Shown: positions 16,044-24,926 of the stretch, piece after piece
How the letters are laid out: every line of letters starts with the position of its first letter
How positions within the stretch are numbered: position 1 is the first letter of the stretch
Assembly (NCBI RefSeq): GCF_000772085.1
Contig: NZ_CP009755.1
Coordinates: 62,001 to 126,000 of the forward strand
Origin: Curtobacterium sp. MR_MD2014
GTDB lineage: Bacteria; Actinomycetota; Actinomycetes; Actinomycetales; Microbacteriaceae
Reading direction: 5' to 3'
DNA length: 64,000 nt
Translations under genes and position numbers: made by a program
Notes under the pieces: generated by a model
Told to the model about the DNA's origin: nothing
The model's database searches: none
The model's input: the letters and a program-made list of their open reading frames with translations, nothing else

Positions 16044-17288
16044 CTATCGCACTCCTCCCGCCCGCGGCCCGCGCAGCCCGAGCACCACCACGGCGACGAG
16101 GTTCACCGCGCTCCCGACCAGGAACCCCGTGCTGCCCCCGGCCACGCCCCACGTCGGAGCGAGCACCGCCATGAGCACCACCCCGACGACGAACCCGGCG
16201 ACCGACGCCAGCGCCACCTGCCGCGACCGCCCGGACGCGAGCAGCAGCGCCGCGGGCACGAGCCCGACCGTGAACACCCACACGCCGACCATCAGGTACC
16301 GCAGGTCCGACACGGCCTCGGCCCCCTCGGCGGGGTAGACGAGCGGCAGGAACCACCCGGCGAGCCACGCCACGAGCCCGAACACCACGGCGGTCCCGCC
16401 GGTGAAGCCGCCGACGAGCAGGAGCACCCCGCGTGCGCGCAGCGACCCGCCGTCCGAGCGGTGGGCGAACGCCGGCACGAGGACCTGGCCCAGCGCCTGG
16501 CCGACCATCGACGCCGGGGTCGCCAGGGTGAACGCCGCCGCGTAGACACCGGCCTCGTGCGCCGAGACGGAGACCTGCGCCGAGATCATCGTCAGCTGCA
16601 GCAGCCCGTTCGAGGTCACGACCGCGAGCACGTTCCAGGCCGCGAAGGCGAGCACCCCTGCGGTCGGTTCCGGTGCGCCGGGAGCACGGTTCCCTCGCGG
16701 CCAGCAGGCGACGGCGAACACGGTGTACCCGACCGCCAGCGGCAGCAGTACGAGGGGCTCGAGCCGGGCGACGCACGCTGCGACGAGCAATCCGAGGGCG
16801 AGCAGGCTCGTGACCGTGTCCCACAGTGCGACGCGTGGCGCCCGGTCGTACCCGAGTTGCGCTCCGCGGGCGTAGCAGTACAGGCCGTACCCGACCACGA
16901 CCCCGACCCCGCCGACGACCATGCCCGGGCTCGCTCCCCAGGCGAGCGCGACCGGCACGGTCACGGCGGCGAGCACGGCGCTCGACACCGCCATCGAGGC
17001 CCCGAGCAGCCGGTTCACCGCGGCGTCCGAGCGACGACCGCGCAGTGCGATCGCCAGCACCCTCGACGCGGTGTTCCCCGCGGCGTTCGGCCAGAGCAGC
17101 GCGGTGAAGACCGACAGGGAGAGCAGGGCGGTGGTCTGCCCGAGGGTCTCGGTGCCGAACACCCGGCCGACGACGACGGTGACGAGCAGCTTCGCGAGCC
17201 CCTGCACGCCGATGCCGACGGTGGCGAGCAGCGCCGACGACGCGACGCGCCCGTGCCCGTCCGCGTGCCCGCCCGTGTGCCCGCTCAC
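16044..17288 (-). CDS. Oligosaccharide flippase-like membrane protein (MOP superfamily)
   Basis: A 414-residue protein with about twelve hydrophobic segments from the start VSGHTGGHADGHGRVASSALLATVGIGVQGLAK. The region GRVFGTETLGQTTALLSLSVF resembles RfbX/Wzx-type polysaccharide flippases, which move lipid-linked sugars across the membrane. No sugar-synthesis genes are adjacent, so the cargo is unknown. The GTG at 17288 overlaps the TGA of the upstream MATE gene (GTGA), so they are translationally coupled. The C-terminus ends GLRGPRAGGVR. Confidence 0.7.
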   Translation of the reverse strand: MSGHTGGHADGHGRVASSALLATVGIGVQGLAKLLVTVVVGRVFGTETLGQTTALLSLSVFTALLWPNAAGNTASRVLAIALRGRRSDAAVNRLLGASMAVSSAVLAAVTVPVALAWGASPGMVVGGVGVVVGYGLYCYARGAQLGYDRAPRVALWDTVTSLLALGLLVAACVARLEPLVLLPLAVGYTVFAVACWPRGNRAPGAPEPTAGVLAFAAWNVLAVVTSNGLLQLTMISAQVSVSAHEAGVYAAAFTLATPASMVGQALGQVLVPAFAHRSDGGSLRARGVLLLVGGFTGGTAVVFGLVAWLAGWFLPLVYPAEGAEAVSDLRYLMVGVWVFTVGLVPAALLLASGRSRQVALASVAGFVVGVVLMAVLAPTWGVAGGSTGFLVGSAVNLVAVVVLGLRGPRAGGVR

Positions 17289-18619
17289 CGCGCCAGCGCC
17301 TGTTCGACCCAGCCCCGACGGTGCGCCCGCACCCCGAGGGTCACCGCCCGGACGCCGATGTAGCCGAGCGCGAAGGCCGCCCAGAGCCCGGCGAGCGTCC
17401 CGCCGACCCACCAGAGCAGCGGCAGGTACACGACCAGGTTCACGAGCCCGGCGACGGCGAGGTAGCGCGCGTCCCCAGCACCGATGAGCACGCCGTCGAG
17501 CACGAACACGTAGCCGGCGACGGGCATCCCGACGGCGATGAGGACGAGCACGAGCGGCAGGGCCGAGCGCACCGCGGCGGAGTCGGAGAAGACCGGTCCG
17601 AGCAGTCCGCTCACCGCGAGGGTCAGCACCCCGAGCAGTGCCCCGCCGACGATGCCGAGCAGCACGAGCCGGCTCGTGACCAGCCGCACCCGGTCGGGGT
17701 CGCGCGCGCCGAGCCCGTGGCCGACGAGCGCCTGCCCGGCGATCGCCAGGGCGTCGAGTGCGAAGGCCAGGGTCGAGAACACCGTGAGACCGACCTGGGT
17801 CGTCGCCAGGCCGGTCGTGCCCAGGCCCGAGGCGGTCGCCACGGTCGCGAGCATCGCCACGCGCAACGACGCCGTGCGCAGGAACAGCCACGCCCCGGAC
17901 CGGAGCGCCCGGACGACGCCGGACGCGCCCGGTCGCAGCGGTGCACCCGATGCCCGGGCCGCACGCACGGCGATCACGACGTACACGGCGGCCATCGCCC
18001 ACTGCACGATCACGGTGCCGGCGGCGGACCCCTCGACGCCCCAGCCGGCGCCGTAGATGAGCACGGCGTTGAGCAGCCCGTTCGCCACGAAGCCGATCGT
18101 CGCCACGACGAGGGGTGTCCGCGTGTCCTGCAGGCCCCGCAGCAGTCCGGTCGAGGCCGTCACGACCAGGATCCCGGGGAGCCCGATCAGCGACACCGTC
18201 AGGTACGCGGTCGCCGCGGTCGAGACCTCCGCCGAGGCGCCGAACAGCTCGACGAGCGGTCCGGCGAGCGGCCAGCCGACGAGTGCGAGCACGACACCGA
18301 GTCCGAGCGCGAGCCACATGCCGTCGATGCCGGCGTGCACCGCTCCGCGACGGTCGCCGCCGCCCAGCGCCCGGGCCACCGCGGGGGTCGTCGAGTACGC
18401 CAGGAAGACGAGCAGTCCGGTCACCGTCTGCAGCACGACGCTCGCGAGGCCCACGGCAGCCAGCGCCGTCGCCCCGAGGTGTCCGACGAGCGCCGTGTCG
18501 GTCAGCAGGAAGAGCGGCTCGACGACGAGCGCGCCGAGGGCCGGCAGCGCGAGCCGGACGATGTCCCGGTCGACCGACCGACGCTCGGTCGTCGCGGCGG
18601 GCGAGGTCGGTCGTGGCAC
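17285..18619 (-). CDS. MATE family efflux transporter
   Basis: A 444-residue protein with twelve hydrophobic helices in two homologous halves. The N-terminal half begins DRDIVRLALPALGALVVEPLFLLTDTALVGHLGATALAAVGLAS, the typical MATE/DinF start with the conserved P, D and G; it continues STTPAVARALGGGDRRGAVHAG and LLRGLQDTRTP, both diagnostic of the DinF-like group. It probably exports cationic drugs or metabolites with Na+ or H+. The GTG at 18619 is 6 nt after CAGGAT and is taken as the start; the frame remains open far upstream without homology. It is coupled to the flippase gene. Confidence 0.85.
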   Translation of the reverse strand: MPRPTSPAATTERRSVDRDIVRLALPALGALVVEPLFLLTDTALVGHLGATALAAVGLASVVLQTVTGLLVFLAYSTTPAVARALGGGDRRGAVHAGIDGMWLALGLGVVLALVGWPLAGPLVELFGASAEVSTAATAYLTVSLIGLPGILVVTASTGLLRGLQDTRTPLVVATIGFVANGLLNAVLIYGAGWGVEGSAAGTVIVQWAMAAVYVVIAVRAARASGAPLRPGASGVVRALRSGAWLFLRTASLRVAMLATVATASGLGTTGLATTQVGLTVFSTLAFALDALAIAGQALVGHGLGARDPDRVRLVTSRLVLLGIVGGALLGVLTLAVSGLLGPVFSDSAAVRSALPLVLVLIAVGMPVAGYVFVLDGVLIGAGDARYLAVAGLVNLVVYLPLLWWVGGTLAGLWAAFALGYIGVRAVTLGVRAHRRGWVEQALAR

Positions 18620-18680
18620 CGGACCATCCTGCCGGAGTCGGAGCAGCACCGGTCCGTCCCGCCGGCGGTACGCTGCGCGC

Positions 18681-19343
18681 GTGGACCTCCTCGCGCTCGC
18701 GCCCGGCGCCGTCGGCATCGCCCTGAGCCCGCTGCCCGTCGCGTCCGTGGTCGTCCTGCTCGGGCACCGTCGCGGCTCCGCCCCCGCCGTCGCCTGCACC
18801 GCCGGCTGGACCGTGGCCGTCGCCGCGGCGCTCGTCCTGGCGGTCGCGGTGGGGGAGCGGCTCCCCGTGCAGACGGCCGGTGGCTCGTCCGTCCAGGCGA
18901 TCGTCGCCGTGGTCGCCGGGGTGGTGCTCGCCGCGCTCGCGGTCTGGCAGTGGACGGTCCGCCGGCTGCCGGACGGCTCCCCGTCGAGCACCCGCTGGGC
19001 GGACGTGGTCGAGCGGGTCGGTCCGGTGCACGGCTTCGGGCTCGGGATGCTGCTGTTCTGCAACCCGAAGGCGGTCGTGCTCGCCCTGACCGCGGGGCTC
19101 GCGTTCGGGGACGCCGAGCCCGAGCTCGGCGAGGCACTGCTCGCCGGCGCGGCCTTCGTCGTGGTCGCCGCGTCGACGACGGTGCTGCCCGTGGTCCTCG
19201 TGCTCGCGGCCGGTCGTCGCGCTCGCCGTCCCCTCGCCGCGGTGCGCGCGGGCATCGCCCGGTGGGGCTCCGTCGGACTGGTCGCGGTGCTCGCCGTCCT
19301 GGCGGTGGTCCAGCTCACCGTCGGCGTGGTCGGTCTCCGCTGA
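18681..19343 (+). CDS. GAP family (Sap/sulfolipid-addressing-like) membrane protein
   Basis: A 220-residue protein with six hydrophobic segments. It starts DLLALAPGAVGIALSPLPVASVVVLLGH, with the conserved SPxP of the GAP/SfLAP family, whose best known member helps place sulfolipid in the mycobacterial envelope. FGLGMLLFCNPKAVVLALTAGLAFG is the second conserved block. The GTG at 18681 lies 6 nt after TACGCT (18669-18674). The gene is divergent from the MATE gene with only ~60 nt between starts, which both promoters must share. Its exact role is unknown. Confidence 0.75.
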   Translation: MDLLALAPGAVGIALSPLPVASVVVLLGHRRGSAPAVACTAGWTVAVAAALVLAVAVGERLPVQTAGGSSVQAIVAVVAGVVLAALAVWQWTVRRLPDGSPSSTRWADVVERVGPVHGFGLGMLLFCNPKAVVLALTAGLAFGDAEPELGEALLAGAAFVVVAASTTVLPVVLVLAAGRRARRPLAAVRAGIARWGSVGLVAVLAVLAVVQLTVGVVGLR

Positions 19344-19390
19344 CGCTGGCCGACAGGGCGGGTGCGCGCAGGACCGGACCGCGGACGGAA

Positions 19391-19434
19391 CGGACGGGAG
19401 GCCCGTGGCGGGGTCGCCACGGGTCTCCCGTCCG
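19391..19434. terminator. 20-bp hairpin between convergent genes
   Basis: Arms 19391-19410 and 19415-19434 pair along 20 bp with a single C/T (G-U type) difference and a 4-nt GGGT loop. Each arm carries CGGGAGGCCCGTGGCG or its complement. The hairpin separates the GAP-family gene (ends 19343) from the leftward permease (ends 19447), so it can terminate both. It shares the GGGAGG plus GTGGCG arrangement with the hairpin at 47850-47893. Confidence 0.75.
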
Positions 19435-19446
19435 GTGGTCCCGGCG

Positions 19447-20784
19447 TCAGTCCGCGCGCGGCTCTGCCGGGATCGCCCCGGTAGCGGCGCGCGCCTCGTC
19501 CGACGCGCGGGGCGTCGCCGGGTCCGTCCCTCGGGCCCGTCCGACCAGGTCCATCAGGTGGTAGACGACGATCGCGGCGACCGTGCCGACGATGATGCCG
19601 CCGAAGGTCGCGCCGCCGAACGAGAACGTGAAGTCGGCGATGCCCATGATCAGCGCGATGCCGGCGGTCAGCTGGTTCTTCGGCTTGGCGAAGTCGACGC
19701 GGTTCTCGACCCAGATGCGGATGCCGATGACGCCGATCAGTCCGTACAGGGCGGTGGTCGCACCGCCGAGCACCCCGGCCGGCACCGAGGAGATGACCAT
19801 GCCGACCTTCGGCGACAGCCCCAGCAGGATCGCGACGATCGCGGCGACCCAGTACGCGGCCGTCGAGAAGACGCGGGTCGCGGCCATCACGCCGATGTTC
19901 TCGCCGTAGGTCGTGGTGGCGGAACCGCCGCCGGCACCGGCGAGCACGGTCGAGACGCCGTCGGCGAAGAGCGCGCGACCCGTCAGCGGGGTGAGGTCAC
20001 GGCCGGTCAGCTGTCCGACGCCCTTGACGTGACCGACGTTCTCGGCGACCAGGGCGAGCACGACCGGCACGAAGCCGAGGTAGATCGCGAGCTGGCCCGG
20101 GTCGAAGGCCGGGGCGGTGAAGGTCGGCAGGCCGATCCACGGGGCCGCGCTGACCGTCGACAGGTCGACCTGGCCGGAGAGCAGGGCGGCGACGTAGCCG
20201 ACGAGGACGCCGATGACGATGGACAGGCGACCGAGCAGTCCCTTGAACAGCACCGTGACCAGGATGATCGCCGCGAGGGTGATCAGCGCGACGACCGGGG
20301 CCTTCGCGAAGTTGTCGCGGGCGGCCGGCGCGAGGTTGAAGCCGATCAGGGCGACGATCGCTCCCGACACCACCGGGGGCATGAGGCGGTCGATCCACCC
20401 GGCCCCGGCGAGGTGCACGATCGCGCCGACCAGGGCGAGCAGCACGCCGACCACGATGATCCCGGACAGCGCGAGCGGGATGCCGCCGATCTTCGTCGCG
20501 GCGCCGATCGGGGCGAGGAAGGCGAACGACGAGCCGAGGTAGCTCGGCAGCCGGTTGCCGGTGATCAGCAGGAAGAGGATCGTGCCGACGCCGCTGAAGA
20601 GCAGGGTCGTCGAGGGCGGGAAGCCCGTGATGAGCGGCACGAGGAAGGTGGCACCGAACATCGCGACGACGTGCTGGACGCCGAGCCCGATGGTGCGACC
20701 CCAGGAGAGGCGCTCGTCCGGCGCCACGATGGTCGAGGAGGAGACGGTCGCGCCGTCACCGTGCAGCTTCCAGCCGAGTCCCAT
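19447..20784 (-). CDS. Uracil/xanthine permease (NCS2 family)
   Basis: A 445-residue nucleobase:cation symporter with about fourteen hydrophobic segments. It shows GLGVQHVVAMFGATFLVPLITGFPPSTTLLFSGVGTILF, the NCS2 opening. FVPVVLALVAENVGHVKGVGQLTGRDLTPLTGRALFADG and GGSATTTYGENIGVMAATRVFS contain the substrate-binding glutamates (AEN, GEN) of UraA. It should import uracil (less likely xanthine) with protons. The ATG at 20784 is 6 nt after TACGGT, another leaderless-type promoter. The C-terminal tail after residue ~410 is hydrophilic. Confidence 0.9.
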   Translation of the reverse strand: MGLGWKLHGDGATVSSSTIVAPDERLSWGRTIGLGVQHVVAMFGATFLVPLITGFPPSTTLLFSGVGTILFLLITGNRLPSYLGSSFAFLAPIGAATKIGGIPLALSGIIVVGVLLALVGAIVHLAGAGWIDRLMPPVVSGAIVALIGFNLAPAARDNFAKAPVVALITLAAIILVTVLFKGLLGRLSIVIGVLVGYVAALLSGQVDLSTVSAAPWIGLPTFTAPAFDPGQLAIYLGFVPVVLALVAENVGHVKGVGQLTGRDLTPLTGRALFADGVSTVLAGAGGGSATTTYGENIGVMAATRVFSTAAYWVAAIVAILLGLSPKVGMVISSVPAGVLGGATTALYGLIGVIGIRIWVENRVDFAKPKNQLTAGIALIMGIADFTFSFGGATFGGIIVGTVAAIVVYHLMDLVGRARGTDPATPRASDEARAATGAIPAEPRAD

Positions 20785-20840
20785 GGCAGCACCGTAGCGG
20801 CTGCGCGGCTCACGGTGCGGGCTCGCGGGTCCCGCTGGTG

Positions 20841-21188
20841 CTAGTGCCCGCCGGTGTCCCCGCCCCGCGACCCCTCGCGACGCCGGACGACGAGGGTCCC
20901 GATGCCCTGCACCACGAAGAACACGGCGGAGGCGGCGAGGAGGACCGCCACGGCGACCGCGCCGGCGGACAGCCCCCTCGCGACGAGCTGCACGACCGCG
21001 ACCGTGAGGAAGACGCCACCCATCACGATGACGACGGGGTTCGGCGCGACCAAGAACCGGCGACCACCGTTGACATCCGCAACAGACCGAGAGCGTGCCC
21101 GTGCCACCGCGTCGGGCAACCGACCCGCGCGCCGGTCTGCAGCTCGTCGGCCCGCACGCATTATGAACGCGACGGTGCTACCGATCAC
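20841..21188 (-). CDS. Small membrane protein, possibly 5'-truncated
   Basis: The frame from the GTG at 21188 gives 115 residues with two clear membrane helices (NPVVIVMGGVFLTVAVVQLVA and AVAVAVLLAASAVFFVVQGIGTLVV) and a His/Gly/Asp tail. The frame stays open ~60 nt further upstream and would encode more hydrophobic sequence (AVLFVSGSLQTPTPVAHAAAIVI), but no ATG, GTG or TTG is available there before a stop. That region is where the A+T-rich segment begins. Either the true start is the GTG at 21188 or the 5' end was lost when that segment arrived. No family was recognised. Confidence 0.5.
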   Translation of the reverse strand: MIGSTVAFIMRAGRRAADRRAGRLPDAVARARSRSVADVNGGRRFLVAPNPVVIVMGGVFLTVAVVQLVARGLSAGAVAVAVLLAASAVFFVVQGIGTLVVRRREGSRGGDTGGH

Positions 21189-21239
21189 GATCGCCGCTGC
21201 GTGTGCGACCGGTGTCGGTGTCTGCAGCGATCCTGATAC

Positions 21240-22860
21240 GAACAGGACTGCGAATCCCGTTCTTCAACCGCCCAGCGGTCGCTAGCCACTCGCGACGGGC
21301 ACGCCCGAGACCAAAGCTTTCATTCAAGTCACGCCATCTGTACTACGTCGCTCTTGTCTATCACCCAACCAACCCAAGCGCTTCCTTCAAGCCGCGGTGC
21401 GTCTTCAATTCCGTAGAACGAGAATCGAATTTTTCCCGCGGATCCTTGTATTGCCATATCCAATGGGAGCCCCCTCCAGCACCGCCTGGACGGAGGTAGC
21501 CGATCACCGAGAAGCGAAATAGGCCCTCGAGAACAACTTCTGGGCTTGCTCCGGGAATTCGCTCCTCGAGAGCTGTCCGGAACTCTTCCGCCGTGAACGA
21601 CTCCGCTCCAACTGCTTGAATGACTTTCAAGTAATCCTTATACTCTGGTATATGCTTCTTCACCTCGTCGTCGAGTTCATCAAGCAGGTAGCGAGAGTAG
21701 TTTGTACGGGCTTCGGTTATGTCGGCGTTGGTAATCATAGTGCTAACTGGTTCGCCTTGTTTGTGAGAATCCAATATCTCGTTACAGAATTGAATCATAT
21801 CGCGTGGACGCAGGTATGTTCTATCCGTGATATGCGCGAGCTTGGTCTGACGCCGCGTCATTCTCTCACCCTCGTCGAATATCTCTTCCCAGCTCACTTC
21901 GGGCTTACTCTCGGTACCGAGCACCTCTCCGAACCTGCTCTCCATGAGAGTCTTGAGATTCACTACTCCAGAGTCAGGCTCCCACTGCAACAGATATGAA
22001 TCACCCCTGATGCGATTTCTATCCTCGAAGGAGAGGGACTCGAAAATGTCGTCTCTGAGGAAAACCACCGGATTGCAGCGGATTTGCGCATCTTTGGCTG
22101 CGTGGAACAACTCACGAGCGGCGATCAGCAACCCAGCGATGCGGTCGTGGTAATGGGGATCTGAGGTAGAGAATCCGTGGTCAAGTTGATCAAAGCAAAC
22201 AAAATACTCGACATTCGGATTCATCGCTGCAAATAGATTTTGCTGAATTTGCGCGTTCACCGCTTGAATGTGGATCGGTAGGCTTTCCATTGAGACCCGA
22301 TCGGCACCGAAATTTGCAAAACCTAAATTGACTCCGCCCTTCCATCGCAAGGTGTACTGCGGATTGAAGAGCTGGTTCAGGCCTGGACGGATGGAACCGT
22401 AGGAGTCGATCATGAAGTCTTCTAAAGCGGCCAGCGCGCTCATCACTGACTCGTTCTCTGACCAGAAGCTTTTGCGCGCGGCTTCTAGGATTGTCTGAGT
22501 GAGTCCAAGAAGAATCAAGTACTTCCAGCTGTGTACATACCGTCGCTCCGCAGGAACCCCTACTTCTTCTTGTAGCGAGTGGTGATACCAGGGATAATCT
22601 TCGAAGCTGTACCCGCTCGCGGAAACGTCGTTGCCTGATTCTCGAACAAGCCGCTTAAAAATTGCCGTTTTACCGGCGCCCTTTCGACCGCGTACAAGAT
22701 TCTTGCGGTGTGAGCGGACTGCGCGGTAAGCAGGGTGGTCTTCGAAACAGTCCTTCAGGAGCGCATCGCCATCGGCGTCGGTACCTCCGAAGCTGTCCAC
22801 GCGGTCGAGCCCGGTCTTCATAGGTGGTGCCCCCTTCATCCATTGCCAAGCTAGCGTCGA
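21240..22860. other. A+T-rich, probably horizontally acquired segment
   Basis: The base composition changes sharply. For example, 21601-21660 has 24 G or C of 60, whereas 23041-23100 (the next gene) has 42 of 60. Codons such as ATA, TTA, AGA and GTA, nearly absent elsewhere, are frequent. The segment contains one gene (21361-22821, leftward). No transposase, integrase, tRNA or flanking direct repeat was found, so the insertion mechanism is not visible. Confidence 0.75.
21361..22821 (-). CDS. P-loop ATPase, Sll1717 type (Orc1/Cdc6-like AAA ATPase)
   Basis: A 486-residue ATPase. Walker A is GRKGAGKTAIF (residues 45-55) and Walker B is VEYFVCFDQLDHGF (204-217). A sensor-like PVVFLRDDIFESLSF (251-265) and an arginine-containing TYLRPRDMIQFCNEIL (335-350), the family hallmark, follow. 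The C-terminal 80 residues (ESFTAEEFRTALEERI ... FRFSVIGYLRP) look like a winged helix. The opening FGGTDADGDALLKDCFEDHPAY is typical of Sll1717-type proteins, often annotated only as ATPases. A run of G (AAGGGGGC) about 9 nt upstream supports the ATG at 22821. A lone ATPase of foreign composition suggests a defence or plasmid/phage-interference role, but no effector domain was recognised, so this is inference. Confidence 0.75.
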   Translation of the reverse strand: MKTGLDRVDSFGGTDADGDALLKDCFEDHPAYRAVRSHRKNLVRGRKGAGKTAIFKRLVRESGNDVSASGYSFEDYPWYHHSLQEEVGVPAERRYVHSWKYLILLGLTQTILEAARKSFWSENESVMSALAALEDFMIDSYGSIRPGLNQLFNPQYTLRWKGGVNLGFANFGADRVSMESLPIHIQAVNAQIQQNLFAAMNPNVEYFVCFDQLDHGFSTSDPHYHDRIAGLLIAARELFHAAKDAQIRCNPVVFLRDDIFESLSFEDRNRIRGDSYLLQWEPDSGVVNLKTLMESRFGEVLGTESKPEVSWEEIFDEGERMTRRQTKLAHITDRTYLRPRDMIQFCNEILDSHKQGEPVSTMITNADITEARTNYSRYLLDELDDEVKKHIPEYKDYLKVIQAVGAESFTAEEFRTALEERIPGASPEVVLEGLFRFSVIGYLRPGGAGGGSHWIWQYKDPREKFDSRSTELKTHRGLKEALGLVG

Positions 22861-22961
22861 TCCGTCATAGCGGCCAGCCCCCGCACTGCTGTCTGTGCGT
22901 TGCGTCGTTGCCCCTGCGCTCGCTCCGCGCGGGCGCGGCCCCGATGGCTATCGTGGAGCGC

Positions 22962-24926
22962 ATGACCGACGTCGCACGCACCTCAGGGATCCACACCGAC
23001 GAGCTCGACCCGGCCGTCCGCCCGCAGGACGACCTCTACCGGCACGTGAACGGGACGTGGATCGCGCAGACGCCGATCCCCGACGACAAGGCGCGGTACG
23101 GCTCGTTCACCGTGCTCGCCGAGGACGCCGAGGTCGCCGTGCGCGAGATCGTCGAGCGCTCCCAGCAGGCCGCACCCGGCACCGAGGAGCGCAAGGTCGG
23201 TGACCTGTACACGTCCTTCACCGACGAGGAGCGGCTCGAGGCCCTCGGCACCGGACCGATCGACCCGCTGCTCGGCGAGATCGACGCCGTCGAGACCACC
23301 GACGACGTCATCGCGATGGTCGGACGCTTCGAGCGCCTGGGCCTGCCCGGCTTCGTCCAGCTCTTCGTCGACAACGACCCGGGTGACCCGGAGTCGTACG
23401 TCGTCTTCCTCGAGCAGTCCGGCCTGGGCCTGCCCGACGAGTCGTACTACCGCGAGGAGCGCTTCGCCGACATCCGGTCGAAGTACCGCGAGTTCGTCGC
23501 GTCGATGTTCCCGCTCGCGGGCTTCGCCGACGCCGGACGGAGCACCGAGGCCGTCATCGCGCTGGAGACGGCGCTCGCCGCGGCGCACTGGGACAACGTG
23601 ACGACCCGCGACAGCCAGAAGACCTACAACAAGATGACCTGGGACGAGGTCGCCGCGCTCGCGAACGGCGCCGACCTGCACCTGTGGTGGCAGGCGATCG
23701 GCGCCCCGGCCGGCGCCTTCGACACCGTGGTCGTACGCGAGCCGTCGTTCATCACCGGCCTGGCCGAGCTCCTCCGCTCCCAGCCGCTCGACGCGTGGAA
23801 GGACTGGCTGCGCTGGCAGGTCATCCGCGGCTCCGCGGCGTACCTGACGAGCGCGATGTCCGCCACGAACTTCTCGTTCTACGGCACGGCGCTCACCGGT
23901 GCGCCGAAGCAGCGCGAGCGCTGGAAGCGCGGCGTCTCGCTGGTCGAGGGCGCGATGGGCGAGGCCGTCGGTCGCATCTACGTGCAGGAGCACTTCGACG
24001 AGACGTCCAAGGCCGAGATGGACGACCTCGTCGCCAACCTGGTCGAGGCGTACCGGCAGAGCATCACCGCGCTCGACTGGATGACCGACGAGACCCGCGC
24101 CCGTGCCCTCGACAAGCTCGACAAGTTCACGCCGAAGATCGGCTACCCGGTGACGTGGCGCGACTACTCGGCCCTGTCGGTCAGCCCCGACGACCTGATC
24201 GGCAACGTCCGGGCCGTCGCGAGCTTCGCGGTCGACCGCGAGCTGGGCAAGATCGGGAAGCCGATCGACCGCGACGAGTGGTTCATGACCCCGCAGACGA
24301 TCAACGCGTACTACAACCCGGGGTTCAACGAGATCGTCTTCCCGGCGGCGATCCTGCAGTTCCCGTTCTTCGAGGCGTCGCGCGACGCCGCCGCGAACTA
24401 CGGCGCGATCGGTGCCGTCATCGGGCACGAGATCGGCCACGGCTTCGACGACCAGGGCTCGCAGTACGACGGGGACGGCCGACTGCAGAACTGGTGGACC
24501 GAGGCCGACCGCACGGCGTTCGAGGAGCGCACGAAGGCCCTCATCGCGCAGTACGACGCGCTCGTGCCGACCGAGGTGCCGGACGGGCACGTCAACGGCG
24601 CGCTGACCATCGGCGAGAACATCGGTGACCTCGGCGGGCTGTCGATCGCGTGGAAGGCGTACCTGCTGTCCCTCGACGGCCAGGAGCCCCCGGTCGTGGA
24701 CGGACTGTCCGGCGCCGAGCGCTTCTTCCTCAGCTGGGCACAGGCCTGGCGGATGGCGATCCGTCCGGAGGAGGCAGCGCGTCTGCTGAGCATCGACCCG
24801 CACTCGCCGAACGAGTTCCGCTGCAACCAGATCGTGCGGAACATCGACGGCTTCTACGAGGCCTTCGGCGTCACCGAGTCGGACACGATGTACCTCGACC
24901 CGGCCGAGCGCGTCGCGATCTGGTGA
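22962..24926 (+). CDS. M13 family metallopeptidase (neprilysin/PepO-like)
   Basis: A 654-residue zinc peptidase. The zinc site is GHEIGHGFDDQGSQYDGDG (HEIGH at residues 489-493), and the third ligand and support are in ENIGDLGG (552-556). The substrate-binding NAYYNPG and the C-terminal HSPNEFRCNQIVRNIDGFYEAFGV with the conserved arginine are intact. There is no signal peptide, so it should be a cytoplasmic oligopeptidase. The ATG at 22962 is used: TATCGT (22949-22954) ends 7 nt upstream, and the longer open frame has no homology. The next gene starts inside its stop (TGATG). Confidence 0.9.
   Translation: MTDVARTSGIHTDELDPAVRPQDDLYRHVNGTWIAQTPIPDDKARYGSFTVLAEDAEVAVREIVERSQQAAPGTEERKVGDLYTSFTDEERLEALGTGPIDPLLGEIDAVETTDDVIAMVGRFERLGLPGFVQLFVDNDPGDPESYVVFLEQSGLGLPDESYYREERFADIRSKYREFVASMFPLAGFADAGRSTEAVIALETALAAAHWDNVTTRDSQKTYNKMTWDEVAALANGADLHLWWQAIGAPAGAFDTVVVREPSFITGLAELLRSQPLDAWKDWLRWQVIRGSAAYLTSAMSATNFSFYGTALTGAPKQRERWKRGVSLVEGAMGEAVGRIYVQEHFDETSKAEMDDLVANLVEAYRQSITALDWMTDETRARALDKLDKFTPKIGYPVTWRDYSALSVSPDDLIGNVRAVASFAVDRELGKIGKPIDRDEWFMTPQTINAYYNPGFNEIVFPAAILQFPFFEASRDAAANYGAIGAVIGHEIGHGFDDQGSQYDGDGRLQNWWTEADRTAFEERTKALIAQYDALVPTEVPDGHVNGALTIGENIGDLGGLSIAWKAYLLSLDGQEPPVVDGLSGAERFFLSWAQAWRMAIRPEEAARLLSIDPHSPNEFRCNQIVRNIDGFYEAFGVTESDTMYLDPAERVAIW

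Noticed and set aside
21361..22821. Classical restriction-modification or toxin-antitoxin partner for the A+T-rich ATPase
   Set aside because: No second gene of foreign composition and no nuclease, methylase or toxin motif lies within the segment.
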